From NCBI RefSeq assembly GCF_015319165.1, contig NZ_JADIVZ010000001.1, positions 310,001 to 374,000 of the forward strand: a DNA stretch of 64,000 bases, written 5' to 3'. Of this stretch, positions 28,960 through 36,377 are shown in pieces (positions within the stretch are counted from its first letter, which is position 1; each line of letters opens with the position of its first letter). The position numbers and the translations under genes were made by a program. The DNA comes from Nocardioides acrostichi (lineage in GTDB: Bacteria; Actinomycetota; Actinomycetes; Propionibacteriales; Nocardioidaceae). The notes beneath the pieces were generated by a model. The model was not told the DNA's origin. It saw only the letters and a list, made by a program, of their open reading frames with translations, and searched no databases.

Positions 28960-28966
28960 TGCCCGC

Positions 28967-30655
28967 ATGAGTGACGCTCCCGACCTCAAGCCCCGCTCCC
29001 GCGATGTGACCGACGGTCTCGAGCGGGCGGCGTCTCGCGGCATGCTGCGCGCGGTCGGCATGGGCGACGACGACTGGGAGAAGCCCCAGATCGGGGTGGC
29101 CTCGAGCTGGAACGAGATCACCCCGTGCAACCTCAGCCTCGACCGACTGGCCAAGGCCGTGAAGAACGGCGTGCACGCCGCCCAGGGCTACCCGCTGGAG
29201 TTCGGCACGATCTCGGTCTCCGACGGCATCTCGATGGGCCACGAGGGCATGCACTTCTCACTCGTCAGCCGCGAGGTGATCGCCGACTCGGTCGAGGTCG
29301 TGATGAACGCCGAGCGGCTCGACGGCTCGGTGCTGCTGGCCGGCTGCGACAAGTCGCTGCCGGGCATGTTGATGGCCGCAGCGCGACTCGACCTCGCCTC
29401 GGTGTTCCTCTACGCCGGTTCCATCATGCCCGGGCAGGTCGACGGCAAGGACGTCACCATCATCGACGCCTTCGAGGCCGTCGGCGCCTGCTTGGCCGGC
29501 AAGATCGACCGCTCCGAGGTCGACCGCATCGAGCGTGCCATCTGCCCGGGCGAGGGTGCCTGCGGCGGCATGTACACCGCCAACACCATGGCCGCGGTGG
29601 GCGAGGCGCTGGGCATGTCGCTGCCCGGCTCGGCCGCGCCACCGGCCGTCGACCGGCGCCGCGACGGGTTCGCGCACCGCTCCGGCGAGGCCGTGGTCAA
29701 CCTCATCGCCCAAGGCATCACCGCGCGGCAGATCATGACGATGGAGGCGTTCGAGAACGCCATCACCGTGGTCATGGCGCTGGGTGGCTCCACCAACGCC
29801 GTGCTGCACCTGCTGGCCATCGCCCGCGAGGCCGAGGTGCCGCTCACCATCGACGACTTCAACCGCGTCGGCGACAAGGTCCCGCACCTCGGCGACCTCA
29901 AGCCGTTCGGCCGGTACGTCATGAACGACGTCGACAAGATCGGCGGCATCCCGGTCGTGATGAAGGCCCTGCTCGACGCCGGCCTCATGCACGGCGACGC
30001 CCTCACCGTCACCGGCAAGACGCTGGCCGAGAACCTCGCCGACCTGAACCCCCCGGCCCTCGACGACGACGTCATCCGCTCGATGTCGCGGCCCATCCAC
30101 GCCACCGGCGGCCTGACCATCCTCAAGGGCTCGCTGGCACCCGACGGTGCCGTCGTGAAGTCGGCCGGCTTCGACGAGACCGTCTTCACCGCCCGGGCCC
30201 GGGTGTTCGACGGCGAGCGGGCAGCCATGGACGCGCTCGCGCGCGGCGAGATCGTCGCCGGCGACGCGGTCGTCATCCGCTACGAGGGCCCGAAGGGTGG
30301 CCCCGGGATGCGCGAGATGCTGGCTATCACCGGCGCCATCAAGGGCGCCGGCCTCGGCAAGGACGTCCTGCTGCTCACCGACGGCCGCTTCTCCGGCGGC
30401 ACCACCGGCCTGTGCGTCGGGCACGTCGCCCCCGAGGCGGTCGACGGCGGACCCATCGCGTTCGTGCGCGACGGCGACACCATCACCCTCGACGTGCTCA
30501 ACCGCTCCCTCGAGGTCGAGCAGGGAGACGACACCCCCGACTGGGAGTCGCGCAAGGAGGGCTGGGAGCCCAACCCGCCGAAGTACACCAAGGGCGTGCT
30601 CGGCAAGTACGCCCGCACCGTCTCCTCCGCCGCCCACGGGGCCGTCACCGGCTAG
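28967..30655 (+). CDS. ilvD: Dihydroxy-acid dehydratase
   Basis: 562 residues. The Fe-S cysteines appear in [15 protein letters not shown] and [16 protein letters not shown]. It dehydrates the dihydroxy acids of valine/leucine and isoleucine synthesis. The start MSDAPDLK is set by the promoter box and family N-terminus. It is monocistronic; ilvBNC lies 6 kb downstream on the same strand. Its 3' flank is a highly palindromic repeat region. Confidence 0.95.
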   Translation: MSDAPDLKPRSRDVTDGLERAASRGMLRAVGMGDDDWEKPQIGVASSWNEITPCNLSLDRLAKAVKNGVHAAQGYPLEFGTISVSDGISMGHEGMHFSLVSREVIADSVEVVMNAERLDGSVLLAGCDKSLPGMLMAAARLDLASVFLYAGSIMPGQVDGKDVTIIDAFEAVGACLAGKIDRSEVDRIERAICPGEGACGGMYTANTMAAVGEALGMSLPGSAAPPAVDRRRDGFAHRSGEAVVNLIAQGITARQIMTMEAFENAITVVMALGGSTNAVLHLLAIAREAEVPLTIDDFNRVGDKVPHLGDLKPFGRYVMNDVDKIGGIPVVMKALLDAGLMHGDALTVTGKTLAENLADLNPPALDDDVIRSMSRPIHATGGLTILKGSLAPDGAVVKSAGFDETVFTARARVFDGERAAMDALARGEIVAGDAVVIRYEGPKGGPGMREMLAITGAIKGAGLGKDVLLLTDGRFSGGTTGLCVGHVAPEAVDGGPIAFVRDGDTITLDVLNRSLEVEQGDDTPDWESRKEGWEPNPPKYTKGVLGKYARTVSSAAHGAVTG

Positions 30656-30664
30656 AGGCGCTGC

Positions 30665-30758
30665 GTCCCGGGGGGCGAATTCGCCGGACGTCCGGTGAAT
30701 TCGCCCCTGGGACGGTGAAATACGGCCGTCCCAGGGGCAAAAACGCCGTCCCACCCCG
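30665..30758. repeat. Palindromic repeat cluster after ilvD
   Basis: Two 18-bp arms, 30672-30689 and 30690-30707, form a perfect palindrome except for one G-T pair, centred on GAC-GTC and containing GAATTC in each arm. Overlapping it, CCCCTGGGACGG (30704-30715) pairs with CCGTCCCAGGGG (30726-30737) around the loop TGAAATACGG, and a further CCGTCCCA follows at 30746. It probably terminates ilvD transcription. The loop core GTGAAA-TACGGC is reminiscent of the GTGAAAACTGGC of the 22-bp family. Confidence 0.85.
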
Positions 30759-30926
30759 CCACTCGACGCGCTCGGCCCTGGGGGACGGGCGCACCGCCAC
30801 GGCTGTGCGCCCCGCCCACAGCGGGCGGCTTGCGCTCTCGCTCGCGAGGCCGGCTGCCCGCTCCGACGCCTCTCCTCCGACCCGTCGAACGACGCTCGCG
30901 AGGCGAGGTGCCGTTTGGCGCCAGCG
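30759..30926. other. Intergenic stretch with short inverted GC-rich pieces
   Basis: No gene is visible. The sequence has repeated CTCGCGAGG-like pieces (near 30841-30849 and 30894-30904) and lies at the convergent ends of ilvD and the next minus-strand gene. Confidence 0.4.
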
Positions 30927-31391
30927 TCAGAGACCGGTGCGGTCCAGCGACATCAGCCCGCCGAGGGCCGCGATGCCCGAGGAGACGACCATGGCGACGG
31001 TCTCGGTGCCCGTGTCGGCGGTGAGTCCGTAGACGAGTCCCAGCGCGGCGGCGCCCAGGGCGAGCAGGCTGACCGCCCACGAGGCACGGCACACCGCGAT
31101 CACCATGCCGAGTGCGACGAAGGCCAAGGAGAAGAGTCCGGCGATGACGTCGGGCCAGTGTGCCGCGGCCGTCTGGGGGAAGGCCCAGCTCTGCGAGACG
31201 AGCAGGAACACCCCGCCGGCGACGACGAGGGCGCCGCCGGGCTGCCCGAGATCCGTGCGGACGGCGGGGGGCGTGGCCCGCGCTTCGAGGGTGCGGCGCT
31301 GCTCGTCGGCGGCACGTGAGAACTCATGCGCCCGGCGAGCCGCCTCGGCGGAGGGGAGGTCGGAGTCCTGGACGAGGTGATGCGAGGTCAT
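30927..31391 (-). CDS. Four-helix membrane protein, unknown function
   Basis: 154 residues. A charged N-terminal half (EAARRAHEFSRAADEQRRTLEARA, ~residues 15-40, likely helical) is followed by four hydrophobic segments (GALVVAGGVFLLVSQSW; VIAGLFSLAFVALGMVIAV; WAVSLLALGAAALGLVYGL; TVAMVVSSGIAALGGLMSL). GGAGG lies 6 bases before the ATG at 31391. I do not recognise a family. Confidence 0.65.
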   Translation of the reverse strand: MTSHHLVQDSDLPSAEAARRAHEFSRAADEQRRTLEARATPPAVRTDLGQPGGALVVAGGVFLLVSQSWAFPQTAAAHWPDVIAGLFSLAFVALGMVIAVCRASWAVSLLALGAAALGLVYGLTADTGTETVAMVVSSGIAALGGLMSLDRTGL

Positions 31392-31496
31392 GGTGCCTCC
31401 GGTGGCAGTGGTTTCCTCCACTTCAGCACGCGATCCTGAGGTTCGGTCACACCCCTTTTCAGGTCGCTCTTCGGGTGGGTGGCAGGCCGGCCCGTC

Positions 31497-32063
31497 TCAC
31501 CGCACGACGTCGAGCACCAGCTTCTGTACGCCGTTGGCATAGGTCTCGCTCTCGAGGACGCTCAGCCCGGTGATGCCGCCGGTCGGGGTATCGGTGGAGA
31601 ACAGCCGCTTGCCGGTGCCGAGGAGCAGCGGGAAGACGAGCAGGTGGTAGCGGTCGACCAGCCCGGCGGTGGCGAGCCCCTGGGCGAGGGTGGCCGAGCC
31701 GTGCACGATGATCGACCCCGGCTCGTCGGAGTCCTTGAGCGCGGCGACGTCGTCTAGCGAGCGCAGCACGTGGGTGTTGTTCCACTCCGAGCCCTCGAGC
31801 GTCGAGGAGACGACGTACTTGGGCATGGCGTTGTACTGCTCGAACTCCGGCATCGTCGGCCACACCGGGGCGAACTCGTCGTGGCTGACCCGCCCCAGGA
31901 GCATGCTGCCCGCCTCCTCCTGCTCGCGGCCCTTGATCTCGTAGGCGGCCTCCTCGAACGGCACCTCCTTGAAGGTCCACCCCGCGCGCGGGTGCTCTCC
32001 GCCGCCGGGGGAGTCCATGACTCCGTCGAGGCTGAGCATGGTCGTGACGACGATGGGGCGCAT
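31497..32063 (-). CDS. Dihydrofolate reductase-like (RibD C-terminal family) protein
   Basis: 188 residues with MRPIVVTTMLSLDGVMDSPGG at the start, LLGRVSHDEFAPVWP, KYVVSSTL and IIVHGSATLAQGLATAGLVDRYHLLVFPLLLGTGKRLF, the pattern of the RibD_C/DHFR-like reductases usually annotated dihydrofolate reductase family protein. It probably uses NADPH; the substrate is unknown. AGGAGG precedes the ATG. It is divergent from the kynureninase gene. Confidence 0.85.
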   Translation of the reverse strand: MRPIVVTTMLSLDGVMDSPGGGEHPRAGWTFKEVPFEEAAYEIKGREQEEAGSMLLGRVSHDEFAPVWPTMPEFEQYNAMPKYVVSSTLEGSEWNNTHVLRSLDDVAALKDSDEPGSIIVHGSATLAQGLATAGLVDRYHLLVFPLLLGTGKRLFSTDTPTGGITGLSVLESETYANGVQKLVLDVVR

Positions 32064-32158
32064 GACTTCCTCCTGGGCGACGTGCGGGATTGGCTGAGCC
32101 GACCACGGCGCGCCGACAGACTCATCGGTGGATCGTCGGTGGAGTCATCGGCTGCTGC

Positions 32159-32164
32159 TAGACA
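32159..32164 (+). promoter_or_regulatory. -10 box for kynureninase
   Basis: TAGACA, 7 bases before the GTG at 32172. Confidence 0.4.
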
Positions 32165-32171
32165 TGCCGAC

Positions 32172-33392
32172 GTGACCCCTGCCGAACGGCGCGACTCTCG
32201 AGACTCTGCCGACCCGCTGGCCCCGCACCGAGCACGCTTCGTCGGCAGCGAGTCGCCACTGGTCTACCTCGACGGCAACTCCCTGGGCCGTCCGCTGCGC
32301 GTGACGGCTCAGCGTCTGCACGCATTCGTGGAGGGCCCGTGGGGTGAGCGCCTGATCCGCGGCTGGGACGACGCGTGGATGGATCTGCCCCTGCACGTCG
32401 GCGACCGCATCGCTGCCGCCTGCCTCGGTGCCGCGCCCGGGCAGACGACGGTCGGCGACTCCACCACGGTGCTGCTCTACAAGGCGCTCCGCGCGACGGT
32501 GGGCATGCGCCCCGACCGTACCGAGATCGTCGCCTACGCCGACGACTTCCCGACCGACCGCTACGTGGCGGCGTCGGTGGCCGACGAGTGCGGACTCGCC
32601 CTGCGCTGGCTCGAGGCCGACCCGACCGGCGGGGTCACGCCCGAGCAGGTCGCCGCGGTGACGAGCGAGCGGACGGCGGTGGTGCTGCTCAGCCATGTCG
32701 GCTACCGCTCCGCGTGGCTCGCCGACATGGCCGCGATCACCCGGGTAGCTCACGGCGCCGGGGCGCTGGCGCTCTGGGATCTCTCGCACTCGGTCGGCTC
32801 GGTGCCGCTGGCTCTCGACGCCTGCGAGGTCGACCTGGCCGTCGGCTGCACCTACAAGTACCTCAACGGCGGGCCCGGCAGCCCGGCCTTCGTCTACGCC
32901 GCCACCCGCCACCACGAGCACCTCGTCCAGCCGATCACCGGCTGGATGGGCCACGCCGATCCGTTCACCATGGGGCCGGACTGGCGCCCCGACCCCGGCA
33001 TCCGCCGCATGATCTCGGGCACGCCGCCCATCGTCGGCATGCTCGCGATGCAGGACATGCTCGACCTCCTCGACGACGTCGGCATGGCGGCGGTGCGCGC
33101 GAAGTCCGTGGCGCTCACCGAGCACGCCATCGAGGTGGCCGATGAGGTGCTCGCGCCCCTCGGCGTCGAGGTCGCCTCGCCGCGCGACCCCGAGCGTCGC
33201 GGCGGCCACGTCACGCTCCAGCATCCGGCGATGCGCGAGGTCGTCGCTGCGCTGTGGCAGCGCGACGTGCTGCCCGACTACCGCGATCCCGGCGGTCTGC
33301 GCCTCGGCCTCTCCCCGCTGTCGACCTCCTTCGCCGAGGTCTCCCGCGGACTCGAAACCGCTCGCGACCTGCTGGCCGACCTGACAGCCTGA
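32172..33392 (+). CDS. kynU: Kynureninase
   Basis: 406 residues of fold-type I PLP enzyme. VYLDGNSLGRP at the N-terminus, ALWDLSHSVGSVPL with the PLP-binding Asp, and CTYKYLNGGPGSPAFVY with the PLP lysine are the kynureninase signatures. It cleaves kynurenine to anthranilate and alanine. No other kynurenine-pathway gene lies nearby; the next gene starts five bases downstream and is unrelated, so the pathway role is not confirmed by context. Confidence 0.88.
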   Translation: MTPAERRDSRDSADPLAPHRARFVGSESPLVYLDGNSLGRPLRVTAQRLHAFVEGPWGERLIRGWDDAWMDLPLHVGDRIAAACLGAAPGQTTVGDSTTVLLYKALRATVGMRPDRTEIVAYADDFPTDRYVAASVADECGLALRWLEADPTGGVTPEQVAAVTSERTAVVLLSHVGYRSAWLADMAAITRVAHGAGALALWDLSHSVGSVPLALDACEVDLAVGCTYKYLNGGPGSPAFVYAATRHHEHLVQPITGWMGHADPFTMGPDWRPDPGIRRMISGTPPIVGMLAMQDMLDLLDDVGMAAVRAKSVALTEHAIEVADEVLAPLGVEVASPRDPERRGGHVTLQHPAMREVVAALWQRDVLPDYRDPGGLRLGLSPLSTSFAEVSRGLETARDLLADLTA

Positions 33393-33397
33393 CGACC

Positions 33398-34417
33398 ATG
33401 GCGATCCGATACCCCCGCCCACTGCGGCCAGGCGACACCATCGGCGTCACCGCGCCGTCGTCCGGCGTCGGCGCGAGCATGCAGGGCCGTTTCGAGAGGG
33501 CCGTTGACGTCGTCCGCCGCGCCGGCTTCGAGGTGCGGCTCGGTGCGTGCCTGGGTGCCGAGCGGGTCGTCTCGGCGCCGAGGAGGGAGCGGGCCGAGGA
33601 ACTGATGGGCATGCTGCTCGACCCGGCCGTCGCCGCCATCGTGCCGCCGTGGGGAGGGGAACTGGCCATCGACCTGCTCGATCTCCTCGACTTCGACGCG
33701 CTGGCGGCCGCGAAGCCCACCTGGGTCGTCGGCTTCTCCGATCTGACCACCGTGATGCTGCCGCTCACCACCCGGCTCGGCTGGGCGACCCTGCACGGGC
33801 ACAACCTGATGGACACCCCGTACGAGACACCCGAGGGTCTGACGGGATGGATCGAGGCGCTGACGCGCGATCCGGCCGAGCCGCTCGTGCAGCACAGTCC
33901 CGGCCGGTACCGCTCCGGCGGCTGGGACGACTACGAGGGCGACCCCGGCGTCTGCGACATGACGCTGGACGCCGAGGGCACCTGGACGGTGCTCGGCGGT
34001 GGCGATCCCGCCTTCTCCGGGCGGCTGATCGGCGGGTGCATCGAGGTGCTCTCGCCGTTGGCCGGCACCCCCTTCGCAGACGTGCCGGCCTTCCGTCGCG
34101 AGTACGCGCCCGAGGGCACGATCGTGTTCTTGGAGGCCGCCGAGCACGGCGCCTACGACGTGTGCCGCGCCCTGCACGGTTTGCGGCTCGCCGGCTGGTT
34201 CGAGGGCGCCAACGGGGTGCTGATCGGCCGCACTCCCGGCCCGGATGCGCCGAAGCTCTCCCAGCACGAGGCTGTCGCCGACGCCCTGGGCGGGCTGGGC
34301 CTGCCGATCGTGCTCGACGTCGAGTTCGGGCACGTCCAGCCCTTCGCGGCCTTCGTCGCTGGCGCCGTCGCCGAGGTCGACGCGGCCTCCCGCACGATCA
34401 CCCAGCGGCTCGCGTGA
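33398..34417 (+). CDS. S66-family (LD-carboxypeptidase/MccF-like) protein, nucleophile apparently missing
   Basis: 339 residues with the S66 opening LRPGDTIGVTAPSSGVGA, the WVVGFSDLT core and C-terminal DVEFGHVQPFAAF, matching the His-bearing end of LD-carboxypeptidases. In the usual nucleophile region the protein reads VPPWGGELAIDLLDLLDFD. The canonical enzymes have GG-x-x-Ser there, so the Ser seems replaced by Ala. It belongs to a subfamily that may use another residue or act on non-peptide substrates. Starts five bases after kynureninase and overlaps the next gene (GTGA). Confidence 0.78.
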   Translation: MAIRYPRPLRPGDTIGVTAPSSGVGASMQGRFERAVDVVRRAGFEVRLGACLGAERVVSAPRRERAEELMGMLLDPAVAAIVPPWGGELAIDLLDLLDFDALAAAKPTWVVGFSDLTTVMLPLTTRLGWATLHGHNLMDTPYETPEGLTGWIEALTRDPAEPLVQHSPGRYRSGGWDDYEGDPGVCDMTLDAEGTWTVLGGGDPAFSGRLIGGCIEVLSPLAGTPFADVPAFRREYAPEGTIVFLEAAEHGAYDVCRALHGLRLAGWFEGANGVLIGRTPGPDAPKLSQHEAVADALGGLGLPIVLDVEFGHVQPFAAFVAGAVAEVDAASRTITQRLA

Positions 34418-35145
34418 GCGGCCCGCCCAGCGACCGGCCCGGCGACCGGCCCAGCGACCGGCCCAGCGACCGGCCCGGCGACCGGCCCGTGGGGGCGCCG
34501 GTCGAGGGGTGGGCGCCGCGCCCGCGACCGGCCCACGTCGTCCACGAAGGGCGATGGGTGCGCCTGGAGCCCGTCGGTGCCGGCCACGTGGACGACCTCT
34601 TCGCCGCGACCTGCGCGGAGTCCGACGACGACCTCTGGACCTACCGCCCCGTGCCGCGACCCTCCACGCGTGACGACCTCGCCGCGATGGTCGAGCAGAT
34701 GACCAGTGACGAGCTCACCGTCACCTTCGCCCTGGTTGTGGACGGCGCTGCGCGCGGCGTCGCGACCCTGATGCGGGTCGAGCCCGCGCACGGGGTGATC
34801 GAGGTCGGGGGAGTGCTCTTCGGGCGCACGCTGCAACGCACGACTGCCGCGACCGAGGCGATGCACCTGCTGATGCGCCACTGCCTCGACGACCTCGGCT
34901 ATCGCCGATTCGAGTGGAAGTGCGACAGCCTCAACGAACCCTCCCGCCGGGCCGCCGCACGGCTGGGGTTCACCTACGAGGGGCGGTTCCGCCAGCACCT
35001 GGTGGTCAAGGGGCGCAACCGCGACACCGACTGGTTCGCGATCACCGACGCCGACTGGCCCGCGATCCGCACCGCCCACGAACGCTGGCTGGACCCCACC
35101 AACTTCGACGATCGCGGCCAGCAACGCACCCCCCTCTCCCGCTGA
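34414..35145 (+). CDS. GNAT-family N-acetyltransferase with an N-terminal repeat
   Basis: 243 residues. An N-terminal disordered stretch of five (S/G)DRP units is followed by a RimJ/RimL-like GNAT domain (WVRLEPVGAGHVDDLF; EVGGVLFGRTLQRTTAATEAMHLLMRHCLDDLGYRRFEWKCDSLNEPSRRAAARLGFTYEG). The final segments give acetyl-CoA binding and the SLNEPS/RLGF family marks. It probably acetylates an amine on a protein or small molecule. The GTG start overlaps the S66 gene. Its TGA stop is the first three bases of repeat array 3. Confidence 0.85.
   Translation: MSGPPSDRPGDRPSDRPSDRPGDRPVGAPVEGWAPRPRPAHVVHEGRWVRLEPVGAGHVDDLFAATCAESDDDLWTYRPVPRPSTRDDLAAMVEQMTSDELTVTFALVVDGAARGVATLMRVEPAHGVIEVGGVLFGRTLQRTTAATEAMHLLMRHCLDDLGYRRFEWKCDSLNEPSRRAAARLGFTYEGRFRQHLVVKGRNRDTDWFAITDADWPAIRTAHERWLDPTNFDDRGQQRTPLSR
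34429..34488 (+). repeat. 12-bp in-frame repeat (SDRP/GDRP)
   Basis: Five contiguous units of rgcgaccggccc encode the N-terminal (S/G)-D-R-P repeats of the GNAT protein; in-frame and possibly copy-variable. Confidence 0.85.
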
Positions 35146-35318
35146 CCTGCCACGAGTTTTCACGTGACCTGCCACGAGTTTTCACGTGACCTGCCACGAG
35201 TTTTCACGTGACCTGCCACGAGTTTCACGTGACCTGCCACGAGTTTCACGGCCGTGAAAACTCGTGGCAGGTGGATCGAAAACTGGCGACGGGTCAGCTG
35301 AAAACTGGCGACGGGTCA
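35143..35318. repeat. 22-bp tandem repeat array 3, the largest and most regular
   Basis: Forward units at 35143, 35165 and 35187 are identical 22-mers. Those at 35209 and 35230 are identical 21-mers lacking one T. After the centre CGGCCG come reverse units near 35253, 35276 and 35297. The last forward and first reverse units would form a hairpin of about 20 base pairs with a single bulge. It lies between two genes of the same strand, directly after the GNAT stop, which it supplies. Confidence 0.92.
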
Positions 35319-35366
35319 GCGCCGAACCCCACCCCCGCGGGTGCAGTGAGTGTGGGTCGAGGGGAG

Positions 35367-35372
35367 TAGAAC
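35367..35372 (+). promoter_or_regulatory. -10 box for the pterin dehydratase/VOC gene
   Basis: TAGAAC, 7 bases before the ATG at 35380; lacks the final T of the consensus. Confidence 0.35.
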
Positions 35373-35379
35373 TCACGGC

Positions 35380-36117
35380 ATGGCCATGGCGGAGGAAGAC
35401 AAGGTCGCGCTGAAGATCCACGACGTGGCGGGAGCGTTGCTCGACGACTGGCGAATGCTGTTCGACCAGCTCGTCGCGCGGTTCAAGACCGGCGACTTCG
35501 ACACCGGCGCGCGCTTGGTGGCGGAGATCGCGAAGGCGGCCGACAAGGAGAACCACCACCCCGACGTCGACCTGCGCTACGGCTACGTCGAGGTGCGGTT
35601 GAGCAGCCATGACGTCGGGGCGGTCACCCAGCGCGACGTCCGCCTGGCCCGCACGATCACCGACCTGGCCGGCAGCCTGGGGGCCAAGCCCGACACGCTG
35701 TCGGTGCAGACGGTCGAGTGGGCGCTCGACACCTGGGATGCGTCCGAGATCAAGCCGTTCTGGGCGGCGGTGCTCGGCCTGGAGCCGGACGACGACGACA
35801 CCCCCGGCCACGAAGCGACGGACGCCGGGGGCCGCTGGCCGTCGGTGTGGTTCCAGGAGTCCGAGCGCAACCAGGCCGGACCGCAGCGTTGGCATGCCGA
35901 CGTCCGGGTGCCGCCCGACGTCGCCCAGGCCCGCGTGCGCAGGGCCGTCGATGCGGGCGGCACGCTGGTCAACGACGGCTACGCACCGCGTTTCTGGGTG
36001 CTCGCCGACGCTCAGGGCAACCGAGCCTGCATCACCACGGGTCTGGGTCGCGACCAGCCGGACGACCCCCACGCGGAGTACCCCGAGACCGACGGTCAGG
36101 ACGACCACGACGCGTGA
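35380..36117 (+). CDS. 4a-hydroxytetrahydrobiopterin dehydratase fused to a VOC domain
   Basis: 245 residues. The N-terminal ~105 residues carry the pterin-carbinolamine dehydratase motif KENHHPDVDLRYGYVEVRL with the catalytic His pair, SSHDVGAVTQRD further on. The second half looks like a glyoxalase/VOC fold (KPFWAAVLGLEPDDD; WHADVRVPPDVAQARVRRAVDAGGTLV; WVLADAQGNRACITTG). Such fusions occur in actinobacteria; their true substrate is unknown because pterin-dependent hydroxylases are often absent. The first ATG after the promoter box is used. Confidence 0.8.
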   Translation: MAMAEEDKVALKIHDVAGALLDDWRMLFDQLVARFKTGDFDTGARLVAEIAKAADKENHHPDVDLRYGYVEVRLSSHDVGAVTQRDVRLARTITDLAGSLGAKPDTLSVQTVEWALDTWDASEIKPFWAAVLGLEPDDDDTPGHEATDAGGRWPSVWFQESERNQAGPQRWHADVRVPPDVAQARVRRAVDAGGTLVNDGYAPRFWVLADAQGNRACITTGLGRDQPDDPHAEYPETDGQDDHDA

Positions 36118-36134
36118 CCACGATTCGATACCAA

Positions 36135-36153
36135 CGTCCCACATATTGGGACG
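36135..36153 (+). terminator. Hairpin after the dehydratase/VOC gene
   Basis: CGTCCCA and TGGGACG pair perfectly over a five-base loop (CATAT), 18 bases after the stop and before the ilvB leader. There is no T-run, so it may be a weak terminator or an operator. Confidence 0.4.
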
Positions 36154-36190
36154 GCCTGCCCTGGAAAGTGACGCTCTCGCACCCGGGGGT

Positions 36191-36196
36191 TACGGT
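36191..36196 (+). promoter_or_regulatory. -10 box of the ilvBNC leader
   Basis: TACGGT, 6 bases before the leader-peptide ATG at 36203, so the leader is translated from the very 5' end of the transcript. Confidence 0.55.
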
Positions 36197-36202
36197 GATG
36201 AC

Positions 36203-36244
36203 ATGCGCCTGACCCTTCTCGTACGCACGCGACGCGTGAGCTGA
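36203..36244 (+). CDS. ilvB leader peptide
   Basis: [13 protein letters not shown], 13 residues with three Leu and two Val, followed 32 bases later by a terminator hairpin and then ilvB. This is the standard layout of actinobacterial branched-chain attenuation, in which stalling at regulatory codons prevents terminator formation. Confidence 0.75.
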   Translation: MRLTLLVRTRRVS

Positions 36245-36276
36245 GTCCACCAGCGACCTCGCCAGCCACGCGTCAT

Positions 36277-36308
36277 CCCTCCGCTGCCATGATGGCCGGG
36301 GGGTTTTT
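36277..36308 (+). terminator. ilvB attenuator terminator
   Basis: CCCTCCG pairs with CGGGGGG and the inner GCC with GGC across the loop ATGAT (two-base bulge), followed by five T. It lies between the leader peptide and ilvB. Confidence 0.75.
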
Positions 36309-36377
36309 CTATGGGGTCGACCCCGTCGCGGGTCACGAGCGGCGGGCACGGGAAAGTCGAAGAGGAATGAGCAGCAG

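Noticed and set aside
30759..30926. A short gene in the gap after ilvD
   Set aside because: The visible frames are Arg/Pro-rich, without start signals, and overlap palindromic sequence.
35143..35318. CRISPR array
   Set aside because: Units directly abut with no unique spacers, they invert at a centre, and no cas gene is present.
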